Of a stretch of 64,000 bases of DNA, positions 35,619-44,342 are shown in pieces (positions within the stretch are counted from its first letter, which is position 1; each line of letters opens with the position of its first letter). The stretch is from Paenibacillus sp. 32352 (GTDB taxonomy: Bacteria; Bacillota; Bacilli; Paenibacillales; NBRC-103111). The translations under genes and the position numbers were made by a program. The stretch lies in contig NZ_MZNT01000017.1 in NCBI RefSeq assembly GCF_002042965.1, forward strand, positions 105,641 through 169,640, written 5' to 3'. Below the pieces are notes generated by a model. That model searched no databases and had not been told where the DNA came from. It saw only the letters and a list, made by a program, of their open reading frames with translations.

Positions 35619-38114
35619 ATGACGGTAAAAAAATCAGATATTGAGCTGTTGGCGCCTGCCGGAGATTGGGATTGTTTGCGTGCGGCTGTCGCTAATGGGG
35701 CGGACGCGGTATTTTTCGGTGTGGAGAAATTTAATGCCCGAGCAAGAGCTAACAATTTTGTTACGGATGAGCTGCCGGACATTATGTCCTTTTTGCATTT
35801 GTACGGGGTCAAAGGCTTTTTGACGTTTAATATTCTTGTATTTGAGGACGAGCTGGAGGATGCCAAAAAGCTGATCGAAGCCTGTGTCGACGCGGGTGTC
35901 GATGCCGTCATCGTTCAGGACTTGGGCTTGGTCAAGATGATCCGCGATATTTCCCCGGATTTCCCGATTCATGGCTCTACTCAAATGACGATAACCTCGC
36001 CGGAGGCGGTCGAGTTCACTAAGCCGTTCGATATTGAACGGGTCGTATTGGGGCGGGAAAACAATCTGAAGCAAATCAAACAGATCGGGGATCAAGCGAA
36101 GCTGCCGATGGAGGTTTTCGTCCACGGGGCCTTGTGCGTTTCTTATTCGGGCCAGTGCCTGACCTCGGAGATGTGGGGCGGACGCTCGGCGAACCGCGGG
36201 GAATGCGCGCAAGCCTGTCGTTTGCCGTACGATCTGATGGTTGATGGGGAACAGAAGCCGATGGGCGATATTGCTTATCTTCTATCTCCCAAGGACCTGG
36301 CGGCGCTCGAGCTTGTACCGGAATTGATTGAAGCGGGAGTAACCTCCTTCAAGATTGAAGGGCGGCTAAAAAGCCCCGAATATGTAGCGAACGTAGTAAG
36401 CAAATACCGTAAGGCGATCGACCGTTACTTCGAGAACGGAAATGCCAAGCCGACCAAGGAGGAGCTGCGGGAGCTGGAGCAAAGCTTCTCGCGCGGCTTC
36501 ACCTACGGCTTCCTGAAGGGAACGAACAACAAGCAGCTGGTAGAAGGAACTTATCCGAAGAGCCGCGGCGTATACTTGGGACGGGTGAAGCAAATTTTGC
36601 GTGACGGTGTCGTATGCGAGCTCGAGGCGCCTGTAAAACGCGGGGACGGTATCTGCTTCGATGCCGGAGATCCGACCAAAAAAGAAGAAGGCGGGCGCGT
36701 CTATGACATTCGCCGCAAGGGCGTGAAGCTGGAGGGCGAAGCCGCCGGCGGGCTGATTGAGATCATTCCGGGACGGAACGACGTGAATTTGGGCCGCGTG
36801 CATGTAGGAGATCGGATTTGGAAAACGAATGATCCGCATTTGGACAAACGTCTCCGTCAATCCTTCGAGACTGACAAGCCTTACCGTACGTTCCCTGTAT
36901 CGGTTCAAGTGACTGGCACTCTCGGCGGGTTGCTGAAGAGCCAATGGACCGATGAGCTGACCGGCCATACCGTAACTATTGAGTCCGAGCTGCCGCTCGT
37001 ACAAGCGGAGAAACGCCCGATGGACGCGGCTTTATTCGAAGAGCAGTTCGGCCGTCTTGGCGGTACGATCTTCGAGCTCGCTCGACTGGACGTACAGCTG
37101 GATGGTGCGCTGATCGTGCCTATGCGCGAGCTTAACAGCATGCGCCGCCGGGCCGTGGAGCAGCTGGAATCACTGCGCCAGCAGCCGCGCCGGTATGTGA
37201 AGCGGCCGGTCGAGGTGATGTCCGATGCTCCGGTCAAGCCGGAAATTCGTCAAGCCCCTCGCTTGACGGCCTTGTGCCGCAACCTGGAGCAGGTGCGCGC
37301 CGCACTGCGGACCGATGTCGATATGATCTATGCCGATTTTGAATTTATCAAGCAGTTCCCTGCTGCAGTCGAGGCGGCCCGGGCTGCCGGGAAGCGCATT
37401 GCGCTCGCCACGCCGCGGATTCATATGCCGGGTGAAACGGGGTATTTCAAGAACATCACCAATTTGCAGCCTGATGCCGTATTGGTGCGCAATACCGGTG
37501 CTGTTTACTATTATATGAAGCAGCGCATGGAGCATCCGAATGAGAAACATCCGGAGCTGATCGGAGACTTTTCTTTGAACATTGCCAACCATAAAACAGC
37601 TGCCTTGTTCCTGGAAGCGGGATTACACCGTGTGACTCCGTCGTATGACTTGAATATTCAGCAAATGGTGGACTTGCTTCAGGTAGCGGATACCTCCAAG
37701 CTGGAGGTCGTTATTCATCAGCATATGCCTATGTTCCATACGGAGCACTGCGTCTACTGCACGTTCCTGAGTGAAGGAACCGACTATACGAACTGCGGCC
37801 GTCCTTGTGAGGAGCATCGTGTATCTCTGCAGGACCGTGTCGGAATGTCCCATCCGGTAAGGGTAGACGAAGGCTGCCGGAACACCGTGTACAACGCTAT
37901 CGAGCAATCCGGTGCTGAATATATTCGCAACTTCCTTGACATGGGCGTCTCCACCTTCCGGGTAGAGTTTTTGGAGGAAACACCGGAGAAGGTATTGGAG
38001 GTCATTGATTTGTATCAGCGTGCTCTGCAAGGCTCCATTAGCGGAACACAGGTATGGAAGACACTCAAGGCGACGAACCAGCTCGGCGTAACCCGCGGGC
38101 AGCTGGTGAAATAA
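35619..38114 (+). CDS. U32 family peptidase-like protein (long form with DUF3656-type insertion)
   Basis: The 831-residue protein starts with the U32 core: IELLAPAGDWDCLRAAVANGADAVFFG, then the signature SGQCLTSEMWGGRSANRGECAQACRLPY with the Cys set that may hold an Fe-S cluster. The middle resembles DUF3656, and the C-terminal part repeats a barrel-like module with HCVYCTF and NCGRPCEEHRV Cys clusters. U32 proteins are called collagenase-like, but several (TrhP, RlhA, UbiU/V) act in RNA or quinone hydroxylation; the long form is closest to the RlhA type. Function here is undecided. GGAGGAATGAACATTAT precedes the ATG. Confidence 0.85.
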   Translation: MTVKKSDIELLAPAGDWDCLRAAVANGADAVFFGVEKFNARARANNFVTDELPDIMSFLHLYGVKGFLTFNILVFEDELEDAKKLIEACVDAGVDAVIVQDLGLVKMIRDISPDFPIHGSTQMTITSPEAVEFTKPFDIERVVLGRENNLKQIKQIGDQAKLPMEVFVHGALCVSYSGQCLTSEMWGGRSANRGECAQACRLPYDLMVDGEQKPMGDIAYLLSPKDLAALELVPELIEAGVTSFKIEGRLKSPEYVANVVSKYRKAIDRYFENGNAKPTKEELRELEQSFSRGFTYGFLKGTNNKQLVEGTYPKSRGVYLGRVKQILRDGVVCELEAPVKRGDGICFDAGDPTKKEEGGRVYDIRRKGVKLEGEAAGGLIEIIPGRNDVNLGRVHVGDRIWKTNDPHLDKRLRQSFETDKPYRTFPVSVQVTGTLGGLLKSQWTDELTGHTVTIESELPLVQAEKRPMDAALFEEQFGRLGGTIFELARLDVQLDGALIVPMRELNSMRRRAVEQLESLRQQPRRYVKRPVEVMSDAPVKPEIRQAPRLTALCRNLEQVRAALRTDVDMIYADFEFIKQFPAAVEAARAAGKRIALATPRIHMPGETGYFKNITNLQPDAVLVRNTGAVYYYMKQRMEHPNEKHPELIGDFSLNIANHKTAALFLEAGLHRVTPSYDLNIQQMVDLLQVADTSKLEVVIHQHMPMFHTEHCVYCTFLSEGTDYTNCGRPCEEHRVSLQDRVGMSHPVRVDEGCRNTVYNAIEQSGAEYIRNFLDMGVSTFRVEFLEETPEKVLEVIDLYQRALQGSISGTQVWKTLKATNQLGVTRGQLVK

Positions 38115-38129
38115 TATTCACAAAACAGT

Positions 38130-38168
38130 CGGTATACTAGGGAGTTTCCCTGGTTACCGGCTTTTTTT
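38130..38168 (+). terminator. Terminator after the U32 gene
   Basis: CGGTA-TACTAGGGA pairs with TCCCTGGT-TACCG around a GTT loop, followed by GCTTTTTTT. Confidence 0.8.
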
Positions 38169-38175
38169 GCTTGGA

Positions 38176-38204
38176 TTGAACAAAGAGTCTATTTTTGCTA
38201 TTAT
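38176..38204 (+). promoter_or_regulatory. Sigma-A promoter of the padR-SEDS operon
   Basis: TTGAAC (38176-38181) and TATTAT (38199-38204) are 17 bases apart. The expected start lies near 38211, immediately before two palindromes. Confidence 0.65.
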
Positions 38205-38217
38205 ATACCTAGATTTA

Positions 38218-38242
38218 CTATGCATAGGTTAGCTATGTATAG
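38218..38242 (+). promoter_or_regulatory. Tandem palindromic operator, probably for the PadR regulator
   Basis: CTATGCATAG (38218-38227), a perfect palindrome, is followed after GTTAG by CTATGTATAG (38233-38242), the same palindrome with one change. The repeat period is 15 bases. The pair lies just downstream of the promoter and upstream of padR, as expected for autorepression by the PadR-type protein encoded next. Confidence 0.6.
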
Positions 38243-38284
38243 AAGAAAGATGCTTAGACTATTGCAGGAGGTGCCTTTCATACC

Positions 38285-38617
38285 ATGAGTGTCAACAAAG
38301 AATTGCTGAAGGGAAGCACGGGAACCTTAATCCTCACCTTGCTGGACAGGCAGGACCGGTACGGCTACGAATTGATCAAGGAGCTGGAACGCAGCTCGGA
38401 CGGAACGTTTACGCTGAAGGAAGGAACCCTGTATCCGATTCTTCACGGGATGGAGGCGGAGCAGTGGGTAGAGGCTTATTGGCACGAAGCGGAAGGACGT
38501 AAGCGGAAATACTACAAAATCACTGAAAGCGGGAGAAAGCAGCTTAAGGAGAAGAAGCAGGAATGGCGATTGTTCCGCAATGCGGTCGATCGTGTATTAG
38601 GGGAGGGGCAAGGATGA
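38285..38617 (+). CDS. PadR family transcriptional regulator
   Basis: The 110-residue protein has the PadR winged helix: LLKGSTGTLILTLLDRQDRYGYELIKELE, then GTLYPILHGMEAEQWVEAYW and the wing GRKRKYYKITESGRKQL. Short PadR-s2 types like this one are usually autoregulators that control the neighbouring membrane protein gene. CAGGAGGTGCCTTTCATACC precedes the ATG. Its stop overlaps the start of the next gene (ATGA), so the two products are coupled. Confidence 0.92.
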   Translation: MSVNKELLKGSTGTLILTLLDRQDRYGYELIKELERSSDGTFTLKEGTLYPILHGMEAEQWVEAYWHEAEGRKRKYYKITESGRKQLKEKKQEWRLFRNAVDRVLGEGQG

Positions 38618-39927
38618 TCAACAAGGACAACCATCCAATTATCGACGATTATTTGGACTCGGTTATTCGGCTTGTTAAAGCGAGAGAGCTTCACAAGGAC
38701 ATCCGGCGGGAAATAGCGGACCACCTGGAGGAGCTAGTCTGCTTGAAGCGGGAGGAAGGCAGCAGTGAGGAGGAAGCGGCCCGTTGGGCGGTTAGACAGA
38801 TGGGAGAGCCGTCGGTCGTCGGGTCAGAGCTCAATAAGGTACATAAACCGCGCATTCCTTGGGGATTGATCGGCTGGGTGGCAGTGTGGCTTATCTTTTC
38901 GTTTGTTGCCATGTACGCCGTTGAATTAAGCTATGCCGGCATGGAAAGGCGTTCTTATTTCCCCTATTTATTGAGAAAAGTAGAGTTCACCGCAATCGGA
39001 CTTATTCCCATGATTTTACTGTTGTTCTTCGATTATCGCCGAATGCTGAAGCATTCTTGGGTCATGTACAAAGGCACGGCACTGATTACGCTAATTACCG
39101 TTCTGTCTGGAACGCAGGTAAACGGGACAAGAGCTTACATTTCGTTGGGGCTCATTCAATTAGATTGGATATCCATCAGTATCTATTTATTTATCATTTC
39201 GGCTGCGGGGATACTATGCAACTCGGATTCGAGCCGACGTTCCGGATGGAAGCAGCATCTTCTGCTCATGGTTGTGCCGACTTATCTATATTTGCTTAGC
39301 CCATCTCTGTCCTCCATTATTTTGTATGTATGCTCCTATTTGATTTTATTATATTTTGTAACGAAAAGCTGGCGTGTTGTTCTGACCCCTGTATTGTTAT
39401 TTGGAGCTTTTATGGCTGTCGTTCTATGGGTATCTGAATATAGGCTGCATCGATTCATCGCCTTTTTGAATCCGCATTCGGACCCCAATGGTACTGGATA
39501 TATTTACATGCAAATTAGTCAGGCTTTACGCTCCGCAGGCTGGTGGGGATATGGTTTGGGTGCAGTATACACAAGGCTTCCGGAAATTCATACAGATAAT
39601 CTATTCACTTATTTGATATATAGCTTTGGTTGGTTGGGGGGCATGGCGGTTATTGTGTGTGCCGTATTGTTTGCGGTCCAAATGCTTCAAGCGTTTGCTA
39701 ACGTTAGAGATCGCTATGGAAAAATACTCATCGGAGGGCTTGGGGGGTTACTTGTCCTCCAATTTATTTGGAATATTGGGATGGCGGCGGGTGTCCTTCC
39801 AATAGTGGGTGGGATTTCCCTTCCTTTTTTAAGCTACGGCGGCAGTCATCTGCTTGCGGAGATGACGGCTATGGGGATTATGTTTAGTGTTTACCGGCGT
39901 AAGGATATGATTCGAACTCGTGCATAA
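38614..39927 (+). CDS. SEDS (FtsW/RodA/SpoVE) family protein with N-terminal HAAS-like prefix
   Basis: The 437-residue protein begins with a soluble helical prefix (about 1-70: LHKDIRREIADHLEELV, WAVRQMGEP) of the HAAS/permease-prefix type that often travels with PadR regulators. About ten TM spans follow, with SEDS features: VNGTRAYISLG, DPNGTGYIYMQISQALRSAGWWGYGLG and LPEIHTDNLF, where Asp328 matches the catalytic Asp of RodA/FtsW. SGGSHL-type C-terminal sequence is SYGGSHLLAEM. It may be a glycosyltransferase for peptidoglycan under special conditions. The ATG at 38614 overlaps the padR stop. Confidence 0.85.
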   Translation: MINKDNHPIIDDYLDSVIRLVKARELHKDIRREIADHLEELVCLKREEGSSEEEAARWAVRQMGEPSVVGSELNKVHKPRIPWGLIGWVAVWLIFSFVAMYAVELSYAGMERRSYFPYLLRKVEFTAIGLIPMILLLFFDYRRMLKHSWVMYKGTALITLITVLSGTQVNGTRAYISLGLIQLDWISISIYLFIISAAGILCNSDSSRRSGWKQHLLLMVVPTYLYLLSPSLSSIILYVCSYLILLYFVTKSWRVVLTPVLLFGAFMAVVLWVSEYRLHRFIAFLNPHSDPNGTGYIYMQISQALRSAGWWGYGLGAVYTRLPEIHTDNLFTYLIYSFGWLGGMAVIVCAVLFAVQMLQAFANVRDRYGKILIGGLGGLLVLQFIWNIGMAAGVLPIVGGISLPFLSYGGSHLLAEMTAMGIMFSVYRRKDMIRTRA

Positions 39928-39932
39928 AAGAT

Positions 39933-39982
39933 AGAGCGAAACGGCGGCCAGACGGATATGGGCTGCGTTTCGTTCTTTTTTT
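39933..39982 (+). terminator. Terminator after the SEDS gene
   Basis: AGAGCGAAACGGCGGCC and GGCTGCGTTTCGTTCT form a long imperfect stem followed by TTTTTTT. Confidence 0.8.
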
Positions 39983-40060
39983 ATGTATTCCTTCAATTAG
40001 GGTCACAACCTGACAAAAAAATTTGTGGTCTATAAGAAAAAAGACCTAAAATAGCGAATT

Positions 40061-40090
40061 TTGTAAGATATTTGTAAGGGATCATATAGT
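40061..40090 (+). promoter_or_regulatory. Possible promoter of the S-layer-type gene
   Basis: TTGTAA (40061-40066) and TATAGT (40085-40090) are 18 bases apart, leaving a leader of about 85 bases before the ATG at 40181. Long leaders are usual for S-layer genes and may stabilise the mRNA. Confidence 0.45.
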
Positions 40091-40180
40091 ACACTTGATC
40101 CAAGTGCTATTGCCAGAATCTGTAATGGGGGATGTCGGCAGGCACAATCGTTCATTGACAATTTTATAGGAGGAGAAACC

Positions 40181-43100
40181 ATGTTTGACAAACAAGGACG
40201 CAGTAAGATGAGCGCTCTTCTTGTGGTTGCGATGCTGTTTAGCATGCTGATGCCTGCTATGGCTTTCGGTGCGACGGCTGCGCAGCTCAAGGATACGGCT
40301 GATTCTTACGCCCAAAAGGAAATTCAATCGTTAGTCGATTCTGGTATCATCTCTGGCTACGAGGACGGCACGTTCCAGCCTCGCAAAGCGATGACTCGCG
40401 CAGAATTGGCGAAAATTATCGTTCTTTCACTTGGACTTAAAGAAAACCCAGATAAAGCCGCAGCCTTCACGGATGTGGACAAAAACAGCTGGTACAGAGG
40501 GTTTGTAGGCGCTCTGGTAGAGTCCGGTATTACCCAAGGCACATCGGACACTACATTTGCTCCGGATGCCAAAGTGACTCGCGAAGAGCTTGTCGTATTT
40601 TTCATACGGGCTATGAAGCTGGAGGAAACCGCTAAGAAGCTGACAACGGATGCGAAACTGTCTGATTTGAAGGAAGTTTCCAGCTGGGCACAGGCACATG
40701 TTTCTTTAGCTTTCAAAGTAGGCTTCGTTAACGGTCTGGAGGACAAGGACGGCTCTTTGAAATTTGCTCCAAAGGATAATGCAGAGCGTCAAGCGTTGGC
40801 ACGTCTTGCTTACGAGTTCAAAACGAACAAAGACAAGTATGTCGCCAAAGCGAATGAGCTTGCAGCTTCCAAGGGTGTAGAAGGACCTATCAGCTCTATT
40901 TCCGTTGTAAACAATGTAACGGTTGAAGTTACGTTCAACGAAGAAATCAGCGCTCCGAACAAAACCGACTTCACCTTTGATAACGGCTTGACGGTTACCG
41001 CTGCAGAGATGAAAAAAGACAGCAAGAAAATCGTTGTGTTGACCACTGGCGTTCAAACAGCAGGTACGGTGTACAAGCTGAGCTACAAGGGTAAAGACAC
41101 AGGCAAAACCATTACCGGTGCAAGCACAGCTGTTGGCGGCGGTGGTGGAGGCGGCGGCAGCTCCTCTAGACATAATAGCGGAACTACGCCTGGTCAATTA
41201 TTGAATCTTGGCGGAACCTATACGAATCTGACACTCACGCAATCGGGAGAATTTGGCCCGGCTGACGGTTTCACTACAACGATTACCGGTACGTTGACTA
41301 TCAACCCTGGCGAGAACGGCGAAGTGAAGCTGAAAAACATTTCGGCTGCGAATATCGAAGTTCTTTCCGGCAGCGATCAGTCGGTGAAGTTCTCTAAATC
41401 CAAAATTACTTCCTTGAAAGTCAATGCACCAAACCAAGGCAAAAAAGTAAGACTTGAAACCTTGGAAGGTACTAGCGTTGTAACGACCAGCGTATATTCT
41501 CAAGCTATTTTGGAAGGTACAGCTGGTACTTTTGGCAATATCACAGTAGGTCCTGAAGCCACAGGTAAAACCGTAGCATTGAAAGGTACAATCGGCAATG
41601 TGAAGGTTACAGCAGCTAATGCGGATATTCAGCTTCTTCCTACTGCGGCAGGTGGAGCTACAACTGTAAATGGCTTGGAAATTGCAGCTAATGCAAAAGT
41701 AACTACTGATGCGAAAGCGACATTGAAGTCCATCACAATCACTGCTCCAAAAGCATCCGTAGAGTTGAACGGTGCGGGTGCGGTTCAATCCGTGACTGTC
41801 TCCCAAGCTGCTGAAGGTGCTATCTTAACGGTAGGAGCTTCATCCAACATTCAAAGCATTGAAGTTAATGCAAACGTAACTTTGACAGGTGACGCTGCTG
41901 CAATTAGCGGAATCGAAATCAAAGTGGCCGAAGGCGTAACAGTAAGCTTCTCCGATGCGATTAAAGACGGATTGAAGAAAGCTGCTATCGATGCTATTGC
42001 GACTATCAAAGATTTCCAAGAATATAGCTTGGAGCAAGAACAGCTGATCCATGCAGTTGGTATCGCTGTTAACAATGCTTTGACAGCAGGCGTTGCAGAG
42101 GCAGATATTACTGGTTATGACAAATACGTTGCAGCGAACAAGCTGATTCAAACGCTGAAAGCTGAGATTTTGAATCAATTGGATGCTGAGAAAGCAAATC
42201 TTGATTGGTTGCAACAGGATATTCGTACAAGCCTTGAGCTGCCAGTATTGGGAATTTACGATTCTGTAATCGCTTGGTCATCTTCCGATTCTCATGTCCT
42301 TTCTATAGAAGCGATGGAAGGAACAACTCAATTCGTCCTGGGTCGTGTTGTTCGTCCAGAAGCGGGACAACCTGATGCGGTTGTAACTTTGACTGCAACC
42401 ATTACCAAAAATGGTTTGACTGTAACGAGAGAATTTACGCTTACCATCAAAGCTCAAACCAACTTGCCTGAAGTTCTTGATGTTTCCGCGGCATACTTTG
42501 CAAACGAAGGAATTTATATCAAAGGTATCATTGAAAATGCTACGGACGTTAAGATCACTCTAGTATCCCCGGATGGCGTGGGATCCGATTTCCGTGTGGG
42601 TACAGGCGTTGAATTGACAGGCAATTATTTTAGATTCGTACATAGCGGCAATCTGGCTAATGGCGAATGGACGTACAAAGTAACGGCAATTTCCGGATCT
42701 GCGGTATCTGCTGCAGTAACGGGTACAGTAACGGTAGGATCTGGACCTGTTGAAGAGCAAGTAGCAGCTCCTACAGCAAGTATCCCTTCCGGACAGGTTG
42801 ATGCTGGTACACAAGTTAAACTAGCTACAGCAACAGTGGGCGCTTCTGTATACTACACCTTGAATGGAACTGTGCCTACGACTGCAAGCAGCTTGTATGC
42901 AGCTCCAATTGCTATTAATGCGGATCTCAACATTAATGCGGTTGCTTATAAAGACGGCAAGTACAGCAGTGTTTCCTCTTTCCGTTACACAGTTGCTCCT
43001 TCTAATTCCGTAAGCTCTGTAGTTTATGCAGTTTATTCTACTGACTTATTCGCCAATGGTTCTGTTACAGGATCTGTATACGGCCCGTATGAAAAAGCTG

Positions 43101-43387
43101 GAGCAAATGAATTTAAGATCCCAACTGATGCAAAAACAGACTATTTCATCGTCAAATTTAGCGATTCTATCGAATCAGACTCTTTTAATGGTAGGCTTCA
43201 AGTTACCAATGTGAAAGTTAATGGACAAAGCGTTGAGGCCTCCGTATACGAGAGCGTATACCTGGTATTCCCGACTGAAAACTTAACCGTAACGAACAAC
43301 GTATACAGAATTACCAGCTTAGAGAAGATCGATACTAGCAACGAGATTCATCCTATCGATCCAATTGATCTTAAACTAACTCAATAA
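40181..43387 (+). CDS. S-layer homology (SLH) domain surface protein
   Basis: The 1068-residue protein has a signal peptide (residues 1-31, cut near AFGATA), three SLH modules at about 38-215 (IISGYEDGTFQPRKAMTRAE, ITQGTSDTTFAPDAKVTREE, and a third with FAPKDNAERQ), an SbsA-type Ig-like domain (about 235-310), a Gly9/Ser linker near 320, a region of short beta-rich repeats (about 340-590) and, near 855-930, a chitobiase C-terminal-like domain (YYTLNGTVPTTASSLYAAPI). SLH modules bind pyruvylated secondary cell-wall polymer, so it is anchored outside. TAGGAGGAGAAACC precedes the ATG. It is probably an S-layer protein. Confidence 0.88.
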   Translation: MFDKQGRSKMSALLVVAMLFSMLMPAMAFGATAAQLKDTADSYAQKEIQSLVDSGIISGYEDGTFQPRKAMTRAELAKIIVLSLGLKENPDKAAAFTDVDKNSWYRGFVGALVESGITQGTSDTTFAPDAKVTREELVVFFIRAMKLEETAKKLTTDAKLSDLKEVSSWAQAHVSLAFKVGFVNGLEDKDGSLKFAPKDNAERQALARLAYEFKTNKDKYVAKANELAASKGVEGPISSISVVNNVTVEVTFNEEISAPNKTDFTFDNGLTVTAAEMKKDSKKIVVLTTGVQTAGTVYKLSYKGKDTGKTITGASTAVGGGGGGGGSSSRHNSGTTPGQLLNLGGTYTNLTLTQSGEFGPADGFTTTITGTLTINPGENGEVKLKNISAANIEVLSGSDQSVKFSKSKITSLKVNAPNQGKKVRLETLEGTSVVTTSVYSQAILEGTAGTFGNITVGPEATGKTVALKGTIGNVKVTAANADIQLLPTAAGGATTVNGLEIAANAKVTTDAKATLKSITITAPKASVELNGAGAVQSVTVSQAAEGAILTVGASSNIQSIEVNANVTLTGDAAAISGIEIKVAEGVTVSFSDAIKDGLKKAAIDAIATIKDFQEYSLEQEQLIHAVGIAVNNALTAGVAEADITGYDKYVAANKLIQTLKAEILNQLDAEKANLDWLQQDIRTSLELPVLGIYDSVIAWSSSDSHVLSIEAMEGTTQFVLGRVVRPEAGQPDAVVTLTATITKNGLTVTREFTLTIKAQTNLPEVLDVSAAYFANEGIYIKGIIENATDVKITLVSPDGVGSDFRVGTGVELTGNYFRFVHSGNLANGEWTYKVTAISGSAVSAAVTGTVTVGSGPVEEQVAAPTASIPSGQVDAGTQVKLATATVGASVYYTLNGTVPTTASSLYAAPIAINADLNINAVAYKDGKYSSVSSFRYTVAPSNSVSSVVYAVYSTDLFANGSVTGSVYGPYEKAGANEFKIPTDAKTDYFIVKFSDSIESDSFNGRLQVTNVKVNGQSVEASVYESVYLVFPTENLTVTNNVYRITSLEKIDTSNEIHPIDPIDLKLTQ

Positions 43388-43406
43388 AGAGTGTGATTTC
43401 ATTCGG

Positions 43407-43431
43407 GTCAACCTTCGGGTTGACTCTTTTT
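43407..43431 (+). terminator. UUCG-loop terminator after the SLH gene
   Basis: GTCAACC pairs with GGTTGAC around a TTCG tetraloop, followed by TCTTTTTT. Confidence 0.9.
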
Positions 43432-43482
43432 TCATCTTTCTCGCCATTCATGTAAATAAACGTAACCGATATAGGGGGCAAC

Positions 43483-44145
43483 ATGAATCAAAACAAGCTG
43501 GCATTGATCCTTATCCCTATCCTTGTTATTGCAGCCGCTTGGTTTATTTACCCCACTCTGACCAAGCCGAACGAACCTGTACACGCCGATGCGCAGGATT
43601 ATGCGGAAGCCCTGTCCTTGATTCAACAAGGGAAGCTCGATGCAGCCAGAAAGAAGCTGGAAACGGGAATGTCGAAGGAACCCGCGGAGGGAAAATATGA
43701 TTTTGCCCTTGGCAATATCGATCGATTGCAGTCCAACATGGATCAGGCACTCGTCCACTATGCAAAGGCCGTTCAGAAGACTCCCCAACTGAAGGAAGCC
43801 TACAACAATATGACGGCTGTTTATATGCTGCAGCAAAAGAATGACGATGCTTTAACTACGGTGAATGACGGGCTGAAGCAGGATCCAAAGGACAAGGAGC
43901 TGCTATTTAAAAAGGGTCAGCTGTTATATTTAAAGGCGAACTACGCGCAGGCTATCGAGGTGCTTCAACCCTTGGTTCATGACGCAGAGTATGTTGAGGC
44001 GAATCGTTTTATAGCCCTTTCCTATGTCAAGCAAAATGAACGTGCCCAAGCATTGCAGGCTTTGAAAGCTTATTTACAGAAGTCTCCCCAAGGAAGTCAA
44101 GGTCGTACCGAGCTGGAACAGCTTCTTGCCGATTTGGAAAAGTAA
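43483..44145 (+). CDS. Membrane-anchored TPR protein
   Basis: The 220-residue protein has an N-terminal TM (residues 6-25) with the rest predicted outside or at the membrane surface. It then shows at least four tetratricopeptide units, such as DYAEALSLIQQGKLDAARKKLE, ALVHYAKAVQKTPQLKEAYNN and DALTTVNDGLKQDPKDKEL. TPR proteins are scaffolds for protein contacts; no specific partner can be named. ATAGGGGGCAAC precedes the ATG. It is flanked by two terminators, so it is expressed alone. Confidence 0.8.
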   Translation: MNQNKLALILIPILVIAAAWFIYPTLTKPNEPVHADAQDYAEALSLIQQGKLDAARKKLETGMSKEPAEGKYDFALGNIDRLQSNMDQALVHYAKAVQKTPQLKEAYNNMTAVYMLQQKNDDALTTVNDGLKQDPKDKELLFKKGQLLYLKANYAQAIEVLQPLVHDAEYVEANRFIALSYVKQNERAQALQALKAYLQKSPQGSQGRTELEQLLADLEK

Positions 44146-44170
44146 AAGAGAGGGGTACCTCTCTTTTTTT
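44146..44170 (+). terminator. Terminator after the TPR gene
   Basis: AAGAGAGG and CCTCTCTT pair around GGTA, followed by TTTTTT. Confidence 0.85.
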
Positions 44171-44290
44171 CGCATAGGAAAAGGGGAAAAGGTACTTTTC
44201 TTTGAAGTGATAAACTTCGCGTAAAACAAGGCCCATCTTCAAGAAAGTTTTTCTCATAGATCAAGAAGGAATAACAGTATGGCTGTCGAA

Positions 44291-44319
44291 TTGATCTTAC
44301 AAGTCCTAAGAACTATTTT
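44291..44319 (+). promoter_or_regulatory. Possible promoter of the BTAD regulator gene
   Basis: TTGATC (44291-44296) and TATTTT (44314-44319) are 17 bases apart, about 24 bases before the ATG at 44343. Confidence 0.4.
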
Positions 44320-44342
44320 TTATTTGATGAGAGTGATTATAT

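Noticed and set aside
35267..35622. Two overlapping short plus-strand frames before the U32 gene
   Set aside because: Poor starts, Cys/Ser-rich translation without pattern, and the region holds the divergent operon promoter.
35619..38114. Secreted collagenase as function of the U32 protein
   Set aside because: No signal peptide; Cys clusters and length fit the Fe-S RNA-modification branch better.
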